From Saccharibacillus deserti (GTDB taxonomy: Bacteria; Bacillota; Bacilli; Paenibacillales; Paenibacillaceae): a DNA stretch of 64,000 bases. The stretch lies in NCBI RefSeq assembly GCF_013618475.1, contig NZ_JABJVN010000001.1, forward strand, positions 1,206,355 through 1,270,354, written 5' to 3'. Positions 25,514 through 34,679 of this stretch are shown here, one piece after another. The position numbers and the translations under genes were made by a program. Position 1 is the stretch's first letter; each line of letters opens with the position of its first letter. Below the pieces are notes generated by a model. It was not told where the DNA came from, ran no database searches, and was given only the letters and a program-made list of their open reading frames with translations.

Positions 25514-26458
25514 TTACTGAATCGTTTTGCCTTCTGCGTCACGCTTGGTTTCCATGCTGGATACCGGGATGTAACCCAGTTCCACAACGTCCGCGTTTTG
25601 TACTTCTTCGGTCATCATGTAATCGAGGAAAGCCTTGGCTGCGCCTTCCGGCTCGCCTTTCGTGTACATGTGCTCGTAAGCCCAGATTGGGTATTTGCCG
25701 CTTTGTACGTTTTCTTCTTTTGGTTCTACGCCTTCGTAGCTCAGAGCCGTAACGGTGTCGTCGAGGTACGAGAACGCCAGGTAACCTACGGCGCCTTTGG
25801 TATCGGCAACGATTTGTTTCACGGTACCCGAGGAATCCTGTTCGATGGCGCCCGGTACGTTTTCGACTTTTTCGCCCAGTGCGTACTTCTCGAATGTGGC
25901 ACGCGTACCCGAGCTGCTCGGACGGTTAACGATGACGATCGCTTGATCGGAACCGCCAACTTCTTTCCAGTTCTTCACTTTGCCGCTGAAGACGTCCAGC
26001 AGCTGCTGTTTGGTCAGATCGGTTACGCCCGTATCTTTGTTCACGACAGTTGCCATAGCGACAACCGCGACTTGATGGTCAACCAGTTCGGCTGCCTTGT
26101 CGGCATCCAGTTTTTCTTCCGCGAATACGTCCGAGTTGCCGATATCGGCCGCGCCTTCGGATACCTGGGTCAGGCCCGTGCCGCTGCCTCCGCCCTGTAC
26201 TTGAACCGTAACTTCGGCATTCTCGGCCATGTATTTCTGACCCACTTGATCGACCAGCGGCTGCAGAGCCGTCGATCCGACTGCCAGGATGGATCCCGAT
26301 ACGGACTCTGCCGCCGGTGTTTCTGTAGCTGCCGGAGTGGTGCCCGAACCTGCTGCCGGTGTTTCCGTAGTCGCCGTTGTGCTTCCGTTACCGCAAGCGG
26401 TAAGTGCGAGCATAGCGGAAAGTGTTAAAGTGCCGAATAACGTTTTTTTCGATTTCAT
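25514..26458 (-). CDS. pstS: Phosphate-binding lipoprotein of the Pst transporter
   Basis: 314 residues. Lipoprotein signal peptide with lipobox LALTAC near residue 22, then a Ser/Thr/Ala/Pro-rich linker (about 25-55) and the phosphate-binding fold. Ligand-binding segments include VGSTALQPL, QGGGSGTGLTQV and RPSSSGTRATFE. It captures phosphate outside the membrane and passes it to PstC/PstA. The ATG at 26458 follows AGGAGGG by eleven bases; an upstream ATG at 26488 would put residues before the signal peptide. First gene of the operon, behind a Pho box. Confidence 0.95.
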   Translation of the reverse strand: MKSKKTLFGTLTLSAMLALTACGNGSTTATTETPAAGSGTTPAATETPAAESVSGSILAVGSTALQPLVDQVGQKYMAENAEVTVQVQGGGSGTGLTQVSEGAADIGNSDVFAEEKLDADKAAELVDHQVAVVAMATVVNKDTGVTDLTKQQLLDVFSGKVKNWKEVGGSDQAIVIVNRPSSSGTRATFEKYALGEKVENVPGAIEQDSSGTVKQIVADTKGAVGYLAFSYLDDTVTALSYEGVEPKEENVQSGKYPIWAYEHMYTKGEPEGAAKAFLDYMMTEEVQNADVVELGYIPVSSMETKRDAEGKTIQ

Positions 26459-26543
26459 GTCTGGTTTGACCCTCCTAGTGGTGTTCATACGATTGCGGCC
26501 GTCTGCTCTCTATCCGAGTTGTCCGTGCCGCTTAACAGTTCCT

Positions 26544-26597
26544 ATTGTAGAGAGCGAAAATTAACGCAAAACCATTGTTTTGTAAAAACAGTGTAAA
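26544..26597 (-). promoter_or_regulatory. Pho box and -10 element of the pst operon
   Basis: Two exact TTTACA repeats on the minus strand (26592-26597 and 26581-26586) spaced by five bases, giving the 11-base period bound by PhoP dimers, with a weaker TTAATT unit 16 bases further down and a TACAAT -10 at 26544-26549. No -35 consensus, as usual for activator-dependent Pho promoters. Confidence 0.75.
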
Positions 26598-26619
26598 ATA
26601 TTTCGTTTTGGCTTCAAAA

Positions 26620-26652
26620 ATAAAAAAGATGTCCGCAGAGATCGCGGACATC
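26620..26652 (-). terminator. Rho-independent terminator of the xylanase gene
   Basis: 9-bp perfect stem (26628-26636 with 26644-26652), seven-base loop, then six T residues on the minus strand. Confidence 0.85.
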
Positions 26653-26717
26653 GTATTCCATTTCTATTCGGGCTGCTATTAAAATGGCTTCTTCTCTTCT
26701 ACATCTCTCAGCATATC

Positions 26718-27684
26718 TCAGCGCGCCGCTTCCACGATGCGCCAGAAAGCCGGCTTGGCTTGAAGCTTGCGGTCGAAAGGCAGCGGCCAGTTGAGGCGGC
26801 CCCGCACCGGGAAGCCGTCCAACCAGGTACGCGTGTCGGCCGCTCCCCAAAACGTAACCGAATCGATCGCCGAACGGTATTCGCGGAACAGACGGAAGAT
26901 CTCTTCGTAGCGGACCGTCAGCAGCTGCTCCATCTCCGGCGTCGGCGCGGCAAGGTCCGTTCTCCGGTCTTCCAACCGGAACGCGGAAAGATCCAGCTCC
27001 GTGATATGCAGCCTGACGCCAAGCGAAATGTAAAGCTCGATGGCTTCCTTGATTTCGTCGATCGGAGGACCGTACAGGTTCCAGTGTCCCTGCATTCCGA
27101 TGCCGTGCACGGGAGTTCCGGCCGCTTTGAGCGAACCGACGAGGCGATGGATCTTCTCCCGCTTGAGCGGGTCTGTCTCGTTGTAATCGTTGTAAAACAG
27201 CAGGGCGTCGGGATCGGCGCGATACGCGATATGGAACGCCTGCTCCAGATAGTCTTCGCCGACGCAGTCCAGCCAAGGCGTTTGCCGCAAATAGCCGGCC
27301 GCTCCGTCTTCGACGGCTTCATTGACGACGTCCCAGGCCCCGATCCTGCCCGCGTAGCGCCGCATGACGGTATACGTATGCTCTTCCAAACGTTTCAGTA
27401 CCTTGGTCCGCGAGGCTTGGCCGCCGTCTTCTTGGAATACCCAGGTCGGCGTCTGATTATGCCAGACCAGCGTGTGTCCCCGAACGGCCATCTTGTGCCG
27501 AACGGCGAAGCCGACGATCTCGTCGGCCGCTTCAAACGTGTACCGGTCTTCTTCCGGATGGATCTCCTCGAACTTCATCTGATTCTCGGCAGTCAGGCTG
27601 TTATAGTGGCGGGCTACAAATTCCCGCTCCCGCCGAAGCGTTTCCGTACTTACGGCGGCGCCTATGCGAAACAGGTTTGTACAC
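26718..27684 (-). CDS. GH10 endo-1,4-beta-xylanase, frameshifted near its start
   Basis: The reading frame from 27578 to 26718 encodes most of a cytoplasmic GH10 xylanase without signal peptide. The acid/base Glu in AWDVVNEAVED and the nucleophile Glu in LHITELDLS are intact, as are MAVRGHTLVWHNQ and FWGAAD. The first ATG of this frame (27578) has no ribosome site and falls inside a conserved segment (NSLTAENQMKFE). The same frame continues upstream with clear family sequence (LFRIGAAVSTETL, then EFVARHYNSL) but reaches no start. A GTG at 27684 with AGGGGG eight bases before it is off by exactly one base: a single extra base between 27660 and 27684 explains the break. So this is either a fresh pseudogene or a sequencing error. 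Expected full length is about 320 residues. Confidence 0.8.
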
Positions 27685-27785
27685 GCGTTTTTCCCCCTGT
27701 GCTTCGATTTGCTTCCAGTATGTCACCAGCAGGAAGGGCAGGCAATGTACGCATCTACGCTTTGTTGGACAATTCTACACTCATT

Positions 27786-27799
27786 TGTAAGCGTATTCT
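27786..27799 (-). promoter_or_regulatory. Candidate cre (CcpA) site upstream of the xylanase
   Basis: Minus-strand AGAATACGCTTACA matches 12 of 14 positions of the catabolite-responsive element consensus TGWAANCGNTNWCA and lies about 100 bases before the xylanase start. Confidence 0.4.
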
Positions 27800-29170
27800 T
27801 TAATCTTCGGACGCTTTGGCCCGATAAGCGGCCGGGCTGCAGCCGACGGCCGCCTTGAAGCTGCGGCTGAAATAGGCCGGGTCCGCGTATCCCGTCTGGC
27901 GGGCAACCTGATGCACTTTCAGCGATGTCTGCTGCAGCAGCAGGCAGGCCCGGTTGATCCGGATCCGGGTCAAATGCCAGGTGAACGAACGGCCCGTTTC
28001 CGCCGTAAACAGCGCACTCAGATAATTGGGCGTCAGCTTGAGCTGCAGCGACAGCTTGTGCAGCGTAAGCTCGGGATCCGCATAGTCCGACTCGATCGCC
28101 AGCAGAGCCAGCCGGACGGCCCGGTTCATAAAGTCAAAGTTCGGCAGCGGATCGAAAGGTTCGTTTAAGCCCAGGCGGCCCAGGCTTTGATGATACAGAC
28201 TTTTCAATTCGCCCGGCGAAGCGGCCACTCCGCCGATTCCGAGCCGAACCGTTTCGTTCAGCCGCCGTTCCAGCAGTCTTCTGCAGTCCGCCGCATATTC
28301 TTCGAGCGGAGGCACGCTGTATCCGTCCGCAAACAGCACGGCTGTCAGCAGCTGTTCGCCGGCGGCCACCACGGAAGTTCCGAATCCGGACAGCGCATCT
28401 TCGAGCAGCATCTTGGCCAGAAACCGGTCAGGCTTGGTCCAAAATGCCCGATCCGGTACCATCACGGTAAACAACCCGACCCAGTTGAACGGAGGAAACA
28501 GCGAGCGGTCGCTCAGCAAATCGCCGACATCCGGATCGCCGAGGAAATCCTGCATCTTTTTTTCCAAGGCATAACGTTCCCGCAGCAGCCGCGCCGCTTC
28601 CGGCTGTCCCCCGCCCGGCGCGGAGAAATCCGCGTCCGCTTCCGGAAGGGCAAACGCATACTGGCACAGTTCGAGCAGAATCCGGAGAATCGAAGCGCGA
28701 ATCGCAAAAGACTCCAAAGAAGGCTCTTCCTCTTCCCCGCCGGACAGACGCGACAAGCGTTCCAAATCGGGCTGAAGCTTCGTCGTCAGCTCCGAATCGG
28801 CGGCAAACAAACTGCTGCCTAGCGACGCGATCCGGCCGTACATGACCGCATCGTCGATATCGAAATGGATACAGAAATAGGTTATGGTATTCGATTTCCC
28901 GATCCGGCTCTCGTGTCTGCATCCGGGCGCGAGCAGCAGCAGCTCCCCCGGATGCTGGATATGGGGCTCTCCGCCGATCCGCGTGATCTGCTGCCCTTCC
29001 CGTACATAATTCAGCTCGAACAGCGCATGATCATGCGGCGGATACGACCATCCCGACGCCACTTTGCGCCAATGCGCGCCGCACATTTGGAAAGAAAAAC
29101 GCAGATCCGGCAGCGCGTACTGCCCGAGATTGAATTCTCTTCCTCCTCCCGCTTCGGAAGTCCAGGACAT
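27800..29170 (-). CDS. AraC family transcriptional regulator
   Basis: 456 residues: an N-terminal cupin-like sugar-binding domain (about 20-110, HDHALFELNYVREG), a long middle region of no recognised family, and a C-terminal AraC double helix-turn-helix (about 355-450; LSLQLKLTPNYLSALFTAETGRSF, VARQTGYADPAYFSRSFKAAVGCSPAAYR shown by its spacing). The DNA-binding half is intact. It lies between the GH35 beta-galactosidase gene and the xylanase, all leftward, so it may control hemicellulose use. AAGGAGG precedes the ATG. Confidence 0.88.
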   Translation of the reverse strand: MSWTSEAGGGREFNLGQYALPDLRFSFQMCGAHWRKVASGWSYPPHDHALFELNYVREGQQITRIGGEPHIQHPGELLLLAPGCRHESRIGKSNTITYFCIHFDIDDAVMYGRIASLGSSLFAADSELTTKLQPDLERLSRLSGGEEEEPSLESFAIRASILRILLELCQYAFALPEADADFSAPGGGQPEAARLLRERYALEKKMQDFLGDPDVGDLLSDRSLFPPFNWVGLFTVMVPDRAFWTKPDRFLAKMLLEDALSGFGTSVVAAGEQLLTAVLFADGYSVPPLEEYAADCRRLLERRLNETVRLGIGGVAASPGELKSLYHQSLGRLGLNEPFDPLPNFDFMNRAVRLALLAIESDYADPELTLHKLSLQLKLTPNYLSALFTAETGRSFTWHLTRIRINRACLLLQQTSLKVHQVARQTGYADPAYFSRSFKAAVGCSPAAYRAKASED

Positions 29171-29206
29171 CTTGTTTCCTCCTTTTTTGAAAATACGCTT
29201 ATTTTC

Positions 29207-29248
29207 GAAAAAACGAGCCCGCCTTTCGGACGAAAGGCGGGCTCGTTT
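29207..29248 (-). terminator. Rho-independent terminator of the beta-galactosidase gene
   Basis: 17-bp stem (29212-29228 with 29231-29247) with a tiny loop, followed by T residues on the minus strand. Confidence 0.85.
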
Positions 29249-29273
29249 CCGCTTCGGGCTTCAAATTCCGACC

Positions 29274-31088
29274 TCAGCCCAGGTCCGCCCGGTCCGTCAA
29301 TTCGACAAACGGGGTTGAAGCACCCTCCGCGGACTCGCTGTCCCCGCCGAAGCCGTGCAGCTCGAACACCACGATCTCGTTGCTGCCGCTGCGCAGCAGG
29401 GGAGCCGGCACGTACAGCGTCCGGGTCGGACCTGCCTGCCAGTAGCGGCCCAGCAGGAACCCGTTCACCCAGACGTTTCCTTTGCCCCAGCCGTCCGTGC
29501 GAACGAACGTATCGGCCGGTTCTTCGACCGAAAAAGTGCCCCGGTAGAACGCGGGACGCGCTCCGGACGATTCTTCGCCCGTGAACGACGCTTCGTTCTT
29601 CGCGCTGTTGAACGAAGCGAATTCGAGAGCCGACAGATCGTCCAGCGGCAGCGGCGTAATCTCCCACCCGTGCAGGAACTGATTGCCGACGCGCACGCCT
29701 TCGGTAATGCCTTTACGATCGCGCATCAGCGGCCCGTAATTGATCCGGCCCATATTCTCGACTAGAATGTCGAGGCGCAGCCCGCCTTCCGGTACGCTAA
29801 GCACGGTGCCTTCCTGCGGTTCCCAGCGGTTGACAAGCGCGATCTGCTTGCCGTCCGCGAAAACGATCGCCCGGTCGCGCACCTCCTGCAGGAACAGCTT
29901 CCCTCCGTTATGTTCGCTGCCGATCGTGGTCGTATACAAAATAAAGCCGTAGGCCTGGCCGACTTTTTCCATCGGTTCCGGAACGGCGCCGCGGATCGGA
30001 TCGCCCGACAAACGGACCGCCTGCTCCAACAACCCGGCCGACTCCTGAAGTTCGACGCGCCCGTAGGCCTGCTTGGGCAGCGGGGCGGGCGGCTCCGGCG
30101 GCGTCAGTCCAAGACGCTTCGACAGCAGTTCGCGCACCGCGAAGTACGCTTCCGACGGATCTCCGCTTTCGCTCAGCAGCGCGCTGTAATCGTAGCTGGT
30201 AACGGTCGGCTCGTAATGGTTGACATGGTTCGCGCCGTTCATGAAACCGAAGTTGGTTCCGCCGTGGAACATATAAAAGTTGAACGAAGCTTCAAGATCC
30301 AGCATCTGCCCGACCTCCGTTACAATCTCGGATGCGGAGCGTGTATGGTGGGGCCCCAACCAGCGATCGAACCAGCCGTCCCAGAATTCCATGACCATAA
30401 GCGGCCCTTCCGGCTGATGCCGGCGCAGCTCTTCGAACGCTCCGGCCGTCCCCGAACCGAAATTGACCGTCGCCAGCGTTCCGGCGAGCGAGCCGGCGCG
30501 CAGCATGGACACTTCCGGGCCGTCGGACGTGAACAGCAGCACGTCCATACCGCGCCGGATCATCCCGCTTCGCAAATATTCCAGATATTCCGTATCCGAC
30601 CCGTAGCTGCCGTACTCGTTCTCGATTTGCAGGGCGATAATCGGTCCGCCTGCGCTGCACAGCAGCGGGCGAAGACGCGGCAGCAGCTCGTCGAAATAAG
30701 CGTCCACTTTGGACAGATACGCCGCATCCGAACAGCGCAGACGCAGGTCCCCGTCTTCGAGCAGCCAGGCCGGCAGCCCTCCGAATTCCCATTCCGCGCA
30801 AATATACGGACTGGGACGGACGATGACATGCAGACCCAGCGAGCCGGCCAAGCGCACGAAGGCTTCGAGATCGGCGATGCCGTCGAAGACGAAATATCCT
30901 TCCCGCGGTTCATGCAGATTCCAAGGCACATACGTCTCGACCGTATTGAAACCGCAGGCGATCAGCCTGCGGAGACGGTCCTCCCAATATTCCGGAACGA
31001 CGCGGAAATAATGAATCGCTCCCGAACGCAGCTGAATCGGTTCATTTTCATAATAAAAGCGGTTTCCTCTTGTCTCGAACGTCGGCAT
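29274..31088 (-). CDS. GH35 beta-galactosidase
   Basis: 604 residues without signal peptide, so cytoplasmic. The catalytic TIM barrel occupies about 1-330: IQLRSGAIHYFRV, TYVPWNLHEP, CAEWEFGGLPAWL, the acid/base Glu in LQIENEYGSYG and the nucleophile Glu in VMEFWDGWFDRW. Beta-sandwich domains follow, ending in KGNVWVNGFLLGRYW, standard for the family. It removes terminal beta-linked galactose from oligosaccharides. AGGGAGG precedes the ATG. Its neighbours (AraC regulator, xylanase) suggest plant cell-wall sugars. Confidence 0.95.
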   Translation of the reverse strand: MPTFETRGNRFYYENEPIQLRSGAIHYFRVVPEYWEDRLRRLIACGFNTVETYVPWNLHEPREGYFVFDGIADLEAFVRLAGSLGLHVIVRPSPYICAEWEFGGLPAWLLEDGDLRLRCSDAAYLSKVDAYFDELLPRLRPLLCSAGGPIIALQIENEYGSYGSDTEYLEYLRSGMIRRGMDVLLFTSDGPEVSMLRAGSLAGTLATVNFGSGTAGAFEELRRHQPEGPLMVMEFWDGWFDRWLGPHHTRSASEIVTEVGQMLDLEASFNFYMFHGGTNFGFMNGANHVNHYEPTVTSYDYSALLSESGDPSEAYFAVRELLSKRLGLTPPEPPAPLPKQAYGRVELQESAGLLEQAVRLSGDPIRGAVPEPMEKVGQAYGFILYTTTIGSEHNGGKLFLQEVRDRAIVFADGKQIALVNRWEPQEGTVLSVPEGGLRLDILVENMGRINYGPLMRDRKGITEGVRVGNQFLHGWEITPLPLDDLSALEFASFNSAKNEASFTGEESSGARPAFYRGTFSVEEPADTFVRTDGWGKGNVWVNGFLLGRYWQAGPTRTLYVPAPLLRSGSNEIVVFELHGFGGDSESAEGASTPFVELTDRADLG

Positions 31089-31221
31089 AAGCGCCCTCCC
31101 TTTTATACGGACTGCAGTTTTCCCACAACCGGGCGGCCGTATAGGACCGGTGTGGATAGCACCCTCTTGATCCCAATAGGGAGAACTTCGCGCCGAAGCC
31201 GCTCCCTTCCTGCCTTCCGCC

Positions 31222-31262
31222 GCAAAAAACCGGGATGTGTGCCTGCTGCCGGATTTTTGCGC
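31222..31262 (-). terminator. Possible terminator of the LysR gene
   Basis: Short imperfect stem (AAAATCCGG with CCGGTTTTT on the minus strand, 14-base loop) with a T-rich second arm, immediately after the LysR stop. Confidence 0.45.
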
Positions 31263-32156
31263 CTATACGGTTTCCGTCCGCCCTGCCCGAAAAGCCGGGT
31301 AAGCCTCGACATGTTCCAGAAACCTGCGCAGCGCGGGCGAAGCGTGTTCGCCGCTTTTGAGGCAGATTCCGAGCCGGCGATAGGCGGGAACGCTCAGTTC
31401 TTTTTGCACAACGCGGTACGGGGTCCGGTTCAGCACAAGTTCCGGGAGAATACTGATTCCAAGGCCGCTCTCGACCATGGAGATAATCGCGTAATCGTCG
31501 CGTGCGGTAAAACGTACTTTCGGATGGATGCCGTGCAGCTCGAAGATATCCCGAATCTCGTTGACCGTGCCTTCTTCCAGCAGCAGAAAAGGCTCTTCGC
31601 CAAGCATCTCGACCGGGAACCGTTCCAGGTCCGCCAGCGGATGATTCTCGGGCAGAATCACAACCAGGCGATCCTGCATCAGAAATCGGCTCTCAAAGTC
31701 CGTCCGCACGGGCAGGCGCTGAAAGCCGCAGTCGGCCTGACCGGTGTCGAGCCAATTCTCGATATCGCTGTAATGACCGTGGAGCAGTTCGAAGTCGACG
31801 CCCGGATACTGCTGCTGGAACGTCTGGACCAGTCCCGGCAGCCAGTTGACGGCGGCACTTGTAAACGTGGCGAGGCGGATCAATCCCGAACGAAGCCCGC
31901 GCAGATTCGCCGTCTCGTCGATCAGTTCCCGATGCGCCTGGACGACCTGGCGGATATAAGGCAGCAGACGCTGCCCGTCCGACGTCAGGCGGATGCCGGA
32001 GCGGTCCCGGATCAGCAGGGTCAGCCGCCATTCTTTTTCCAGCGCGTTCAGCATATGGCTGATACTGGACTGCGTATAACCGAGCGAGGCCGCGGCTTTG
32101 GTCAGGCTTCCGGTCTCAAGCGTTTTGAGAAAAGCTTCGTATTTCTGCGTGGACAT
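31263..32156 (-). CDS. LysR family transcriptional regulator
   Basis: 297 residues: winged helix-turn-helix at about 1-60 (FLKTLETGSLTKAAASLGYTQSSIS, read in two parts) and a type 2 periplasmic-binding-like effector domain (about 85-290). Variant of the usual start because longer ATG codons exist upstream (32207 and others); the ATG at 32156 follows AAAGAGGG and begins just before the DNA-binding domain. It diverges from the EamA transporter gene across 160 bases, the classic LysR-target arrangement. Confidence 0.9.
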   Translation of the reverse strand: MSTQKYEAFLKTLETGSLTKAAASLGYTQSSISHMLNALEKEWRLTLLIRDRSGIRLTSDGQRLLPYIRQVVQAHRELIDETANLRGLRSGLIRLATFTSAAVNWLPGLVQTFQQQYPGVDFELLHGHYSDIENWLDTGQADCGFQRLPVRTDFESRFLMQDRLVVILPENHPLADLERFPVEMLGEEPFLLLEEGTVNEIRDIFELHGIHPKVRFTARDDYAIISMVESGLGISILPELVLNRTPYRVVQKELSVPAYRRLGICLKSGEHASPALRRFLEHVEAYPAFRAGRTETV

Positions 32157-32316
32157 CCTGGCCCTCTTTCCATCATTAAAATTGTTCATGTTAACCATGA
32201 AAAACATTCGCTTTGCTCATGCTTTTCTTCAACTTATACTGAGAAAGGCAAAAAATCAACGGATTTTTATGCAGGTTCTCCAAACTCTATGCGACCGGAA
32301 AAGGATGACGAAAAGA

Positions 32317-33270
32317 ATGAAGATGCACATGACGAAAAAAACGGCCGATCTGTCGATCGCCCTGGTCTCGGCGGCCTGGGGCTCGTCCTATTTGCTGATG
32401 AAATTGGGCCTCGACGGGATGGAACCGTTCATGCTGATCGCCTGGCGGTTCCTATTGGCCTTCGCGCTGACGGCGCCGCTGTTCTGGCGCCGAATAAGGC
32501 TGGCCGACCTGAAGATGGTGGGCTGTGCCGCGGTGCTGGGCTTCGTGCTGTTCGCCATGCTGGCGCTGCTCATTACGGGACTTGAGACGACGACCGCGTC
32601 ATCGGCCGGTTTCCTGACCAGCGCCATGGTCGTCTTCGTGCCGATGATCCAGCTCGCGATCACCCGCCGGCGGCCGAGTCTTGCCATGACCGCAGGCATC
32701 GTGCTGACGATGGGCGGTATCGCGCTGCTGACCCTGCAGCATTCGTTGACGTTCGAGAGCGGATCGCTGCTCTGCCTGCTCGGGGCATTCGTCTACGCCG
32801 TGCATATCATTCTGACGAACCGGTTCGCCAAACGTGCCGACGGCCTGACGCTGGGCGTGCTTCAGCTCGGATTCACCGGATTGTTCGGATTGATTTTGGG
32901 ACTGGGCTTCGAGACGCCTTCGATCCCTCAGGGCGCTTCGCAGTGGACCGCCGTCATCGGTCTTGCGGTGATCTGCAGCGCATTCGGGTTCGTGATGCAG
33001 ACCGTCGCGCAGAAACATACGACGCCCGAACGAATCGGCGTGCTGTTCTCGCTGGAACCGGTCTTCGCCGCTTTGTTCGGCTTCGTGTTCCTGGGCGAGA
33101 TGCTCGGCACGCAGGGGTATCTGGGCGCCCTCCTCATTCTTGGAGGCGTCATGGTATCGGGGCTCAAATCCGCTCCGGCCCGTTCGCTGCCCCGCCCGCC
33201 GCGTATTCCGGGAAGCCGTTCAAGATCCCGCGCCAAAGACCGCGGTCTTCGGACGGAAGCCGGCGCGTAA
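32317..33270 (+). CDS. EamA/DMT family transporter
   Basis: About 317 residues with ten membrane helices in two EamA repeats. Typical segments are SAAWGSSYLLMKLG at the first helix and GFVMQTVAQKHTTPERIGVLFSLEPVFA in the second repeat (read in pieces), which mark the RhaT/YdcZ-like metabolite exporters. Substrate unknown. The tail after helix 10 is basic (PRPPRIPGSRSRSRAKD). Several ATGs (32305, 32317, 32323, 32329) are possible; AAGG directly abuts the first and is 12 bases from the second, so the exact start is uncertain. Divergent LysR is the probable regulator. Confidence 0.88.
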   Translation: MKMHMTKKTADLSIALVSAAWGSSYLLMKLGLDGMEPFMLIAWRFLLAFALTAPLFWRRIRLADLKMVGCAAVLGFVLFAMLALLITGLETTTASSAGFLTSAMVVFVPMIQLAITRRRPSLAMTAGIVLTMGGIALLTLQHSLTFESGSLLCLLGAFVYAVHIILTNRFAKRADGLTLGVLQLGFTGLFGLILGLGFETPSIPQGASQWTAVIGLAVICSAFGFVMQTVAQKHTTPERIGVLFSLEPVFAALFGFVFLGEMLGTQGYLGALLILGGVMVSGLKSAPARSLPRPPRIPGSRSRSRAKDRGLRTEAGA

Positions 33271-33328
33271 TCCCGGCCGGTCGGCCTTCCCCTGTTCGCT
33301 CTATTCCGATCTCTTCCATACAACCATG

Positions 33329-33365
33329 AAAAGCCCGTTTCGGCAGCTTGCCGGAACGGGCTTTT
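33329..33365 (+). terminator. Rho-independent terminator of the EamA gene
   Basis: Stem AAAAGCCCGTT paired with AACGGGCTTTTT, extended by CGG/CCG, followed by T residues. Confidence 0.8.
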
Positions 33366-33452
33366 TCGTGCGGGCGACGGTTTTTCGCGGCCCCCTGGAA
33401 ATCTTTTCTCCGCGCCGCGCCCATCAATTTCGCCTTACGCGCCGCATATCTG

Positions 33453-33481
33453 ACTTTGAAGTGCCTATAGAACTTCAAAGT
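33453..33481. promoter_or_regulatory. Perfect 10-bp inverted repeat, probable operator of the SDR gene
   Basis: ACTTTGAAGT (33453-33462) and ACTTCAAAGT (33472-33481) around a nine-base centre that contains a TATAGA -10-like hexamer (33466-33471). Position 83 bases before the SDR start and overlap with a promoter element suggest a repressor site; HxlR, encoded at the other end of the gene, is the obvious candidate. Confidence 0.6.
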
Positions 33482-33563
33482 GCGTACTGTTCGCGCCGCC
33501 CTTCCGGCCGCACACTAAAGCGGAACGCAAACAGATCCATCCCCCAAAAAGGAGCGAATATCC

Positions 33564-34679
33564 ATGAATGTATCCAACCCTGTCTCATCCCTGCAGATCG
33601 AACCGGACGAATCGACCCTGCCCGCCGAACCGAAAGTCGCTTTGATTGTCGGAGTTAACGGGGTGATCGGACGCAATCTGGCGGATCACCTGATCTCGCT
33701 GCCCGATTGGACCGTAATCGGCGTCTCGCGCCGGGGCGGTCATTCTTCGGAGGACATCCGCTATATTTCGGCCGATCTGCTGGATAAAGAGAGCACCCTC
33801 CAAGCCCTTGCCGGGCTGCCGCAGGTTACGCATATTTTCTACGCCGCTTATCAGGAACGGGAAACTTGGGCCGAGCTGGTTGCGCCCAATCTGGCGATGC
33901 TGGTCAACGTCGTGGATGCGCTGGAACCGATTGCCGCTAACCTGCGCCATATCAGCTTGATGCAGGGCTATAAAGTATACGGTGCGCATTTGGGACCGTT
34001 CAAGACGCCCGCCAGAGAAAGCGACGCTTTCCATATGCCTCCGGAATTCAACGTCGACCAACAGCAGTTTCTGGAGCGCCGCCAAATCGGCAGCAGCTGG
34101 ACCTGGTCCGCGCTGCGTCCTTCCGTCGTGTGCGGCTTCGCGCTCGGCAATCCCATGAATCTGGCGATGGTCATCGCGGTTTATGCGTCGTTATCCAAAG
34201 AACTCGGGCTTCCGCTGCGTTTTCCCGGCAAGCCCGGCGCTTACCACAGCCTGCTGGAGATGACCGACGCCGGACTGCTCGCCCGGGCAACCGTTTGGGC
34301 CGCGACCGACGAACGCTGCGCCAATCAGGCGTTCAATATCAACAACGGCGACCTGTTTCGCTGGAGCGAAATGTGGCCGAAGATCGCCGCTTATTTCGAA
34401 TTGGAGACGGCTCCGCCGCTGCCGATGCCGCTGAAGGACGTGATGCAGGGCAAAGAAAGCCTATGGAACGACATGGCTGCCAAACACGGCCTGGCACCGC
34501 ATGCTTACGCGGAAGTGTCTTCGTGGGCTTTCGGCGATTTCGTGTTCGGCTGGGATTACGACTTCTTCGCGGACGGCGGCAAAGCCCGGCGGCTCGGCTG
34601 GCATGAGTTCGTCGATACCGAGCGTATGTTTATGGAGATCTTCGACGATCTGCGCCGCCGCAGGGTCATTCCTTCCTGA
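33564..34679 (+). CDS. PRISE-like short-chain dehydrogenase/reductase
   Basis: 371 residues of the extended SDR fold, closest by pattern to the progesterone 5-beta-reductase/iridoid synthase-like (PRISE) group: nucleotide-binding GVNGVIG near residue 30, the MQGYKVYG segment in place of the usual catalytic Tyr motif, and LRPSVVCGF after the NVDQQQFLE stretch. These enzymes use NADPH to reduce activated C=C bonds. Substrate unknown. AAGGAGCG precedes the ATG. The end overlaps the end of the opposing HxlR gene by 14 bases. Confidence 0.85.
   Translation: MNVSNPVSSLQIEPDESTLPAEPKVALIVGVNGVIGRNLADHLISLPDWTVIGVSRRGGHSSEDIRYISADLLDKESTLQALAGLPQVTHIFYAAYQERETWAELVAPNLAMLVNVVDALEPIAANLRHISLMQGYKVYGAHLGPFKTPARESDAFHMPPEFNVDQQQFLERRQIGSSWTWSALRPSVVCGFALGNPMNLAMVIAVYASLSKELGLPLRFPGKPGAYHSLLEMTDAGLLARATVWAATDERCANQAFNINNGDLFRWSEMWPKIAAYFELETAPPLPMPLKDVMQGKESLWNDMAAKHGLAPHAYAEVSSWAFGDFVFGWDYDFFADGGKARRLGWHEFVDTERMFMEIFDDLRRRRVIPS

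Noticed and set aside
29910-32585. An 891-codon plus-strand frame over the beta-galactosidase and LysR genes
   Set aside because: Antisense to two well-supported genes, rich in Arg, Gln and His without any domain, no ribosome site.
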